Assembly: GCF_001949145.1 (NCBI RefSeq)
Contig: NW_019091404.1
Coordinates: forward strand, 1,746,015 to 1,760,176
DNA: 14,162 nucleotides
Direction: 5' to 3'
DNA from: Acanthaster planci
Lineage: Eukaryota > Echinodermata > Asteroidea > Valvatida > Acanthasteridae
Part shown: piece by piece, positions 8,801-14,162 of the stretch
How the letters are laid out: each line of letters begins with the position of its first letter
Position numbering within the stretch: the stretch's first letter is position 1
Notes under the pieces: model-generated
Told to the model about the DNA's origin: nothing
Seen by the model: only the letters and a program-made list of their open reading frames with translations
Database searches by the model: none
Made by a program: the position numbers and the translations under genes

Positions 8801-10304
8801 GAAAACTGATGTCTGTGGATGTCTCTTTGGGTTGTACATTTTATTTCATTACATTACTCTTATAGCATGGATCAGAAAAGAGACATCCCTCCCGTGAAAA
8901 ATTTTCCTGTCGACCATTTAGGGTTAACACACCCGTTTACTCTGTGAACCACAACCCTTTCCTCTCTTTATGGTCGATGAAACATTCGTGTCATCACCAT
9001 CAGTCGAAACTCTGGCATTTCACAATAACTGTCAAAACTTACAAGATTCTATAAAGCCTACAAGAAAACTAAATTAACGACCCAACCAACGAGACCACAG
9101 GCGTAAATCTCATTGGATGGTGAGTAACCCCCCTCACAATTTTTGACCATACATGTTTTCTTGATATACAGGGGGATGAACAAACCATTTGGACTTACTA
9201 ATCACCAAAACGTAGTCAATAGCACTGAAAAAGAGAGAGTAGTAAAAACTCGCCGGAGTGTATATTCCTTTGGTTCTCGACTACATCACTGGTCAGCAGC
9301 CCCTCTCGCTTTTCAAATTCCCATGCATGGCAGGGGCAAGTTATCCAACCCATTGGAATTCCCCACCCACATCGCCCCGATTTCCGGCATAACTTTAAGC
9401 CACTGAACCAAGTAGCACGGCAATATGACTGGTTGGCTCATTCATTGTTATTTGGTCTGTCGGGTACAGAGGTTGGGTTTGTGATTTTCAATGCACATTC
9501 TTCTCACTCTGTGTATAAAAAGGGAGTTTGTGGATTGATCAGATACGTTCTAACAAAGTTGAGGTATTTCTTTTAATTGATTTATTGAGGTGATGGGTCT
9601 GCAAGGTCAGGCGTTCTGATGGAAGTGGTGGTGAGAGCACTCACCATGCATCATTGCAAAAACGCCTACGGGTCTTCATCGATTACAGACAACATGTTTT
9701 GCGCGGCCGCTTCCGGAAAAGACTTCTGCCAGGTGGGCCATTTCCTCGCAGATGCAGGGGGTGGCAGAGGGACGAGTGATGCCATACAAAGGCTTTAAGG
9801 GGGGCGGGGCTCTAAAATGTTGGCAGTTCGTGTTAACACTTGTCAATCCCTTTTCTCAGGTGTACCGTGACATTTTCTTCTTCAGAAGTGTTGGCTGTTG
9901 GGGGACTGTTGCTGAGTTAGAGAGCTCATTGTTTCCTTTAACTTTCTCATATCGTCCTCATTGGCAATATTAAATGTAACGAAGACAACCTTTGTCTCTT
10001 CCCCTTAGCTGCCATCTCTTCCTCAAATAACCTTCTTCACCGGTCAGGCTGCTGGGTCTCTTTTAACTTAACTCTAATCATGGTTTCTAACGGCTTAGTT
10101 TCCTACTTTTCCCGCTAGGGTGACGATGGTGGCCCAATTGTCAGCAACTTCGTGCATGGCAGCCACAAGAACAGCACCACCCTAGAGGGCATTGCCAGCT
10201 GGGGTAGCGGCTGCGCCGATCCTGTTTACCCAGGCGTTTATGTTACCGTCGGTAACTACTGTGACTGGATCAAGAATACTACTCAAGTTGCCGTCCAGTG
10301 TTGA
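5823..10304 (+). CDS. Trypsin-like (S1) serine protease homologue, five exons, catalytic Ser replaced by Asp
   Basis: Exons are 5823-5865, 6959-7116, 7670-7926, 9590-9732 and 10119-10304, joined by GT-AG introns of phase 1, 2, 1 and 0, the classical trypsinogen pattern. Exon lengths sum to 787; dropping the N at 6970 gives 786, an open frame of 261 residues. In order the protein has a signal peptide (about 1-15), IVGG (22-25), AAHC with catalytic His65, DNDI with catalytic Asp110, SGWG (146-149), GKDFCQ with trypsin-type pocket Asp197, GDDGGP (201-206) and SWGSGC (227-232). Cysteine pairs 50-66, 175-190 and 199-232 match the conserved 42-58, 168-182 and 191-220 disulfides. Cys248 and Cys261 may form an extra bond. 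NHS83, NST218 and NTT253 are glycosylation sequons. The nucleophile position (chymotrypsin 195) is Asp203 and the residue before IVGG is Leu21, so normal proteolysis is unlikely. The intact exons and splice sites argue for a maintained secreted pseudoenzyme rather than a dead gene, though expression is unproven. Confidence 0.93.
5866..6958 (+). other. Intron 1 (1,093 bases)
   Basis: Runs from GTAAGT to a pyrimidine-rich stretch ending ATATCAG. Three ACAAAAGA words at 6354, 6375 and 6394 form a loose repeat of about 20 bases. The open frame at 6483-6710 has no recognisable domain and is taken as chance. I see no other gene inside. Confidence 0.8.
6959..7116 (+). CDS. Exon 2: short propeptide, IVGG, first disulfide and catalytic His
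   Basis: It encodes the activation region (SRLIVGG), the PYQVAIY strand, YCGGTLI and AAHC with the catalytic His, then ends with two bases of a Gly codon before GTTAGT. The conserved frame requires ATC GTC GGC GGG at 6980-6991. Exon 1 ends in phase 1, which would place this frame one base off unless the N at 6970 is removed; then the junction reads TPTLSR before LIVGG. The Leu immediately before IVGG is unusual, because most family members have Arg or Lys. Confidence 0.88.
6970..6970. other. Undetermined base inside exon 2 that breaks the frame
   Basis: With this base counted, the five exons total 787 bases and the exon 1 to exon 2 junction is out of frame. Without it the total is 786 and the whole gene is open. 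The phase 1 first intron then matches the family norm. The N is therefore probably a spurious inserted base or local assembly error, not a real frameshift. Confidence 0.8.
7117..7669 (+). other. Intron 2 (553 bases)
   Basis: Begins GTTAGT and ends at the acceptor TAAACAG, with a pyrimidine-rich stretch around 7624-7658. It is phase 2, just after the AAHC motif. It carries an inverted 48-base fragment of the upstream large repeat at 7362-7409. No coding sequence is apparent. Confidence 0.85.
7362..7409 (-). repeat. Inverted 48-base copy of a piece of the large repeat
   Basis: The reverse complement matches 457-504 with one mismatch and 3192-3239 with one mismatch, while the flanks on either side do not match. 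It includes the near-palindrome CTCGTTATAATGAG. It shows that at least this part of the large repeat is dispersed or mobile and not only tandemly duplicated. At the two positions where copies 1 and 2 differ, it agrees with copy 2 at one and with copy 1 at the other. Confidence 0.88.
7670..7926 (+). CDS. Exon 3: central S1 region with catalytic Asp
   Basis: It encodes [26 protein letters not shown] and [14 protein letters not shown] carries the catalytic Asp (chymotrypsin 102), and HPDYN and SGWG are strongly conserved S1 landmarks. The first base completes the Gly codon split by the phase 2 intron. The exon ends one base into the next codon at a GTAAGT donor, giving phase 1. Confidence 0.95.
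7927..9589 (+). other. Intron 3 (1,663 bases)
   Basis: From GTAAGT to the acceptor TTTATTGAG, phase 1. It holds a large foldback structure at 8141-8508. The rest is AT-rich; the open frame at 9143-9406 has no recognised domain and I treat it as chance. Confidence 0.85.
8141..8508. repeat. Foldback (inverted-repeat) element in intron 3
   Basis: The left arm (8141-8274) and right arm (8378-8508) are reverse complements over about 130 bases with small gaps. Matching blocks include CAATAAGCC with GGCTTATTG, AAATCTGGTA with TACCAGATTT, and GATTCGGGGCAAGCTTTT with AAAAGCTTGGCCCCGAATC. The spacer is about 100 bases. A related 16-base direct repeat, CGCTTTTCAACRATAC, occurs at 8107 and 8296. It looks like a foldback or MITE-type element or an inverted duplication. 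The transcribed intron would form a long double-stranded hairpin. Confidence 0.85.
9590..9732 (+). CDS. Exon 4: pocket region up to Cys-Gln before the active-site loop
   Basis: It encodes [22 protein letters not shown] and GKDFCQ. The two Cys (175 and 190) form the conserved 168-182 pair. Asp in GKD is at chymotrypsin position 189, the trypsin pocket residue; position 190, often Ser, is Phe here. Other acceptor choices nearby introduce stops, so 9590 is fixed by frame. The donor is GTGGGC, phase 0, immediately before the GDSGGP-equivalent, as in trypsinogens. Confidence 0.94.
9733..10118 (+). other. Intron 4 (386 bases)
   Basis: Runs from GTGGGC to the pyrimidine-rich acceptor TTTTCCCGCTAG, phase 0. 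An open frame at 9752-9973 spans the intron without recognisable content. Nothing else is seen. Confidence 0.88.
10119..10304 (+). CDS. Exon 5: active-site loop with Ser to Asp change, C-terminus and stop
   Basis: It starts GGT GAC GAT GGT GGC CCA, that is GDDGGP where active S1 enzymes have GDSGGP, so the nucleophile is Asp. It continues with [24 protein letters not shown] and ends AVQC with TGA at 10302-10304. Gly in SWG and in PGVY keeps the open trypsin-like pocket. Asp202 (position 194), which anchors the new N-terminus after activation, is retained. The extra Cys at 248 and 261 may pair with each other. Confidence 0.96.
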   Translation, partial: GDDGGPIVSNFVHGSHKNSTTLEGIASWGSGCADPVYPGVYVTVGNYCDWIKNTTQVAVQC

Positions 10305-10452
10305 AGTTAGAGAGGGTCCGACCGGTTGCCGAGGGATGGACGCGCCACTGATTGTTGCGACTGTGATCTGAGGGAAACTCTGGTTCAGGGACTCTCGGCA
10401 TTTGATTACCGTCGTTAGCAAATAGGACTGTCAGAGTTGAAATAAGACATGA

Positions 10453-10458
10453 AATAAA
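10453..10458 (+). terminator. Polyadenylation signal AATAAA
   Basis: A canonical AATAAA lies 149 bases after the stop codon, in an A-rich context, giving a 3' untranslated region of about 170 bases. Another AATAAA occurs near 10820, but the first is better placed for this gene. Confidence 0.75.
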
Positions 10459-12869
10459 AACGAACTATAGTCAAGACAATTATGAAACAAAAAGATGAAA
10501 TGAACACTGAATAAGTCCGTTTTTAATTTACACAGTTTAAGCCTTGTTATTTCCCCAAGATATACTTCCAATTTCTTCAGTAAACAACTGATATAAAAGG
10601 TAGTTTCAAGTCATTGTAATTATACAAAGAAGCTGAATTACAGGACCTTTCTGATTTTTCTTCCGACTGTTATTACAACAACTTCAGATGAGACCTTTTT
10701 CCGGTCTCCAAAGTGTCTTACTTGGACGAACCTGTGTTGTTGCTATCATGACTTCACATAATTTGATATTACGGACCAGGACCCACACTTGGTGCATGCT
10801 AAATTAACGTTTTGATTTGAATAAATGGAAAAACAGAATGCCTAAACAAGACTAAAGGTGCCCTCATTAACTATTGATACCGCAGTCAGTGCAAGATTGT
10901 TCTTCCCCATTCAGTCCCAAATTTCCGCCCAGGTGGACTTGCGCAATTCAGGTATGCACTTCCATAGGCCTATTCATGACTTGGTCACTTCACCTGCACC
11001 ACGGAGAATCATAGGCTATCATCGGAAAAGCCAGGCCAGCCCAGCATGGCTGATGCCCACTACTTTATGCCTTCCAGCGTAGCTTACCAGATGCCCATCA
11101 CTCTATGAGCCCGAGCTTGATCAAGAGAGGGCGCAGTTTTCCTTGTAACATATGTTTCTTTGGTGGGAACTGCTCTTTTCTGTTTCACAAACGACTTCGA
11201 AAAACACGCATTACGGTTTCGTCGCTATCAACAAATGAACATTCGCCACAAAATGGCTCTTGTAAACCGGTAAGGGGTGCTTCTTCTCAATGCAGATTCA
11301 AGGCCCTGGGATGTACTGATTTTTCAGGAGCCATCTCATAATGTCTTGTCAGAGATCTCCTACTCAGAGATCACTCCAAAAGGTCCGAAGGTGAAGTGGT
11401 GTATCCAGGTGAGATGGATTAAACCAGAAAAGTTTAGCCTTTTTTCCCCATTCACAAATGGAAATAATCTTACTGAATAGAAAGCGCCAGTATTTTAGAA
11501 ACATTGAGCGAGTGACAGTGTTCATCCACAGAGTTGTCTCCCTAACCACCCACCTAATACTGAATACACCACTGCAAACAAGAGAAGGTGAACAGCCAAC
11601 TGACTGCTTTTGAGTAGAGCACGAGTTGAAGAATCGAAAACTAAAATGCATTGTAAATCTTGAATTGAAACGCTTTTCTGGGGATAAATCATAATACTTA
11701 CTCTGTCACTAGCACTCATGGAACCAACTTGACTGCTCTAACTTCACTGCTTGATGAAGTTTTTCACCACAATTTCAAAGTGCTACACTGTCAAAGCGGC
11801 CTCTTACTTCGAGGTTAATTACTGTGTACTCCTGGCCATGGAAAACAGTACTGCTCTTTCGAAAGGGCGAGAGCACATTTCACACATTGTCCGGTCACTC
11901 AGAACACCCCGTAGTTCATGGAGTTTGAGCAATATAAATTACGATGTCTTCAATTTGACAATTAAAAAGGCCGAGGAGTTTTTCTGGATTTTTCTCAAAA
12001 CAGTTAACTCAAACGTAAGTCAGTGGGTTGAAAGCTACAGTAAAATTTCTATCCCCAGTATCAGCCAATCTTGTCAAATCATGGTTGATAGTTTATTCTG
12101 GGTTGAGTGGGCAGAAGTTTGGTGTCATGTAATGAACATATAGTGGAATATGATGAAAAGGGAGTGACAAGAACACTTACATACTGTACATGTTCTGTAC
12201 AGGCAGACTTTCCTGTATGTCTTCCGTCCTCTAGAAGTAAAGTATCCAATCCCATTTGGGCACAGCCCAAATTGTGGGCGTGGATTTAGTGGGATCGAAT
12301 AGGGATAACCTTTTCAGCGCCAGCTTCTCTCTGTGCTATCCCCCTTTAAAGACCAGCCCACAGAGAGAAAAACTATCAGCTCAATACCACAACCTGATAT
12401 GGTGCATGCTGCCCTCTACAGATTGTATGGGCCTGTAAATCTGACTTTACTATGCAGTGAGTAATAAACCGATATTGACATAGTGGATAAGTTGCAACAA
12501 GTTTGTAGAGACCATGAAGCTTTTTATAGCTCCATTTAGAGACCAATCTAATCACCTAGTCTGCCTTCAGTGTTTTCACAACTGAATTGCACAAAACGAA
12601 TATCCCTTTTAGTTGGCACCAGCGGGAAAAATTTAAGTGTTCAACTCCAAAATGATGCAAGAGGTCTCAATTTGAAAACAAAAGCCCAAATCACCATCAT
12701 TGGACAGAATGGCAACCAACCCCCTCCCCGGTTTCAATATTAGGAGAAACTGCACAATGCTGCCTCGTTTCTACCACAACATTGAAACGAGAGGTAAGAT
12801 TTCTAGCCAATTGGAATAAACACCAACAAAAGTGGACACATTCTTCAAAGCAAACTCGTCAATGGTACT
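10459..12869. other. Long unassigned region downstream of the protease
   Basis: I see no supportable gene. The longest open frame, 11751-12143 on the + strand (130 codons), has no recognisable motif and no convincing splice or promoter context. Frames on the - strand at 11364-11719 and 12079-12270 could be further decayed transposon sequence, because they lie downstream of the piggyBac fragment in its orientation, but I could not match any motif. A minor imperfect repeat of GATGCCCAYYACTYTATG occurs at about 11052 and 11091. Confidence 0.5.
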
Positions 12870-13178
12870 CTATTTTCTGCAACAACTGTGTACAATGCCC
12901 CAGTTGCTCCAGTACATGTCGTAATGAGGCCGCATGTCGATACCTATACACACCAGTAGTGCTACAAATGCCATCATTTCTGGAATGGTTGCTGGAGACC
13001 AACAACTTGGGTGGCTCGGTGACTTCTCTGTCATAATCTTCCTAGCATATGAATTGGTTTCAGTGAAAAGTAACTCCCACACCAGTGGCGAGAAAAATAA
13101 CTGGAAGAGCTGCATAGGTGTGAAGTCTATTTATTCTCTAGAATGTGTTGCTCCAGTGTTTAGGCCGTCAAATGAACC
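12870..13178 (-). pseudogene. piggyBac-type transposase fragment, broken by stops
   Basis: On the - strand the frame reads LFQLFFSPLVWELL, ETNSYA, then IPEMMAFVALLVCIGI and YWSNWG. These match in order the N-terminal part of the piggyBac (PGBD) DDE transposase domain: a Phe-rich LFF segment, an ETN-YA motif, EM-AF with a hydrophobic stretch ending in GI, and YWS. The same frame continues upstream to a TAG at 13179-13181 with a TAA at 13131-13133, and it ends in a TAG at 12870-12872, after which similarity is lost. The catalytic Asp residues lie further downstream and are not seen. Only about 100 of the usual 500-600 residues are recognisable, so this is a relic and not a working transposase. 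Confidence 0.72.
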
Positions 13179-13286
13179 CTAAATTCTGTCAATTCGTTCC
13201 GGGAATAGATTTTCTGAACAGAATCAGAAGCTCTATGTGAGAAATTCGCCACGTTTAAAAATCGCTCGCGAATGATGTAATCTGAC

Positions 13287-13308
13287 CACGTGATGCAAAT
13301 TGTCCAAT
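13287..13308 (+). promoter_or_regulatory. Clustered E-box, octamer and CCAAT motifs
   Basis: CACGTG (13287-13292), ATGCAAAT (13293-13300) and CCAAT (13304-13308) are packed into 22 bases, about 55-75 bases before the ATG at 13361. These are consensus sites for bHLH, POU and NF-Y type factors. The surrounding DNA to about 13420 is richer in CpG than the rest of the right flank. This could be a TATA-less promoter; no transcript evidence is available. Confidence 0.4.
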
Positions 13309-13360
13309 CCGACACCGGTACGAAGGCGTGAGTCGTGGGTCATGATACCAAACAATAAAC

Positions 13361-13435
13361 ATGGCGACATCCAGCGATGCGGACGGCACGTGCGTCAACA
13401 TCGACGAATTTCAGATGGGAGTTGAAGGCATTTAA
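13361..13435 (+). CDS. Possible first coding exon or short open frame
   Basis: The ATG sits in an excellent start context (AAACATGGCG), which also resembles a YY1 site, and follows the motif cluster at 13287-13308. The frame reads MATSSDADGTCVNIDEF and stops after 24 codons at a TAA. If it is a first exon, a GTGCGT donor at 13390 is the best candidate, but I cannot identify a second exon. The peptide matches no family I recognise. Confidence 0.25.
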   Translation: MATSSDADGTCVNIDEFQMGVEGI

Positions 13436-14162
13436 TGCATGTAGAATCGGTCAAATTTGAAAGAGTGAAAGCCCTTACGAATGTCCGATGGGTTCACTTT
13501 GTGTGCCAAAGAGTGCCTTTTTATGCGGCAGAGATCAAGAAACAACCGAACAAACCGAATGCGGAGCGCGACGGACTATGCCAATGGCAAAGCATTATTT
13601 TGTTTTATGAATTACATGATGTACATGTACATTGGTTTTCACGAGACATGCTACCGGAGTTCTTAAGACCTGGTCGATAAAAAACGTTACTGTTGTCATC
13701 CAAATTTGAAATGTTGACATTTCGTAAGAATCGTATTTATAACTCTAAAACCAATCACAAAGCCACCAATTAATACACCCAGCAAAATATAAGGCTGTAT
13801 AACCTCTACATGCCCAAACCCTATAGATACTGTAGACAATTATTACCTAAGACATCCCCTAGATCTCTCAAAAGAATTACTGTTGATCTTTATTGTAGAG
13901 TATATGGAAAATGCCTCATTATATAAAAATTATAAATTCTCGTGGGCGGCAAATTAATCCTTCATGCTGTGGAGTAATGTGCAGAAGTTCCCGGCCGGTA
14001 TCTTACCCTAGAATTATCGCTCAGTACTGATACTCGTCAGTAAGAACACAAAACGAACTCGGTAGACTTCACAGAGAGAATTACTACAAGAGTGACTACC
14101 AGAAGTTTTAATTTTTATGTCAACTGTAGTATGTTGAGGGGGCTCCGCGTAGAGCCGGGGTA
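13436..14162. other. Unassigned right edge
   Basis: Two overlapping open frames (13435-13680 and 13481-13666) have no recognisable domain. A palindromic TGTACATGTACA lies at about 13620-13631. The remainder to the end is AT-rich with no gene, repeat or RNA that I can support. Confidence 0.45.

Noticed and set aside
11364-11719. Possible further piggyBac sequence on the - strand
   Set aside because: I looked for the central MSR-RF, LHF-DN, LSIDE and KWGIK type motifs and could not place them convincingly in any frame.
11751-12143. 130-codon + strand open frame
   Set aside because: No recognisable motif, no transcription signals, and it lies in AT-rich DNA where such lengths can arise by chance.
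12297-12307. TAGGGATAAC, part of the I-SceI homing endonuclease site
   Set aside because: Only the first ten of the eighteen bases match; a chance hit.

Overview
The window looks like animal nuclear DNA, most likely from an aquatic invertebrate. It is AT-rich with sparse genes. It holds one intron-containing gene with GT-AG splice sites, a TATA box and an AATAAA signal, and its flanks are full of decayed mobile-element sequence. I see no bacterial operon, tRNA, rRNA or CRISPR array, and I cannot name the phylum or species.

Left third (1-5123): non-coding and dominated by two near-identical blocks in tandem, 337-3070 and 3072-5123, each with large private insertions. A single undetermined base (N, 3071) sits exactly on their junction. 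This is what two divergent haplotypes laid end to end by an assembler would look like, although a real tandem duplication is also possible. Copy 1 carries private segments at about 511-890 and 1950-2465; the second holds a hairpin and a strand-asymmetric GT-rich tract. Copy 2 carries a segment ending like the 3' tail of a non-LTR retrotransposon (about 4081-4398).

Middle (5737-10458): one complete trypsin-like (S1 family) serine protease gene on the + strand. It has a TATA box, five coding exons (5823-5865, 6959-7116, 7670-7926, 9590-9732, 10119-10304) and a polyadenylation signal. The intron phases are 1-2-1-0, as in classical trypsinogens. The predicted secreted protein is 261 residues if the undetermined base at 6970 is treated as spurious; keeping it puts exon 1 and exon 2 out of frame. 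The fold, the catalytic His and Asp, the disulfides and the trypsin-type pocket Asp are all present, but the catalytic serine is aspartate (GDDGGP instead of GDSGGP). The activation site is also unusual, with Leu rather than Arg/Lys before IVGG. The best reading is a non-catalytic serine protease homologue. Intron 2 holds an inverted 48-base copy of a piece of the left-hand repeat, and intron 3 holds a foldback element with arms of about 130 bases.

Right third (10459-14162): mostly unassigned, with a broken piggyBac-type transposase fragment on the - strand (12870-13178). A compact cluster of E-box, octamer and CCAAT motifs lies ahead of a well-placed ATG at 13361 and may be the promoter and first exon of another gene, but this is weak.

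Only the protease is a confident gene. The other features are repeats, relics or tentative regulatory sequence.
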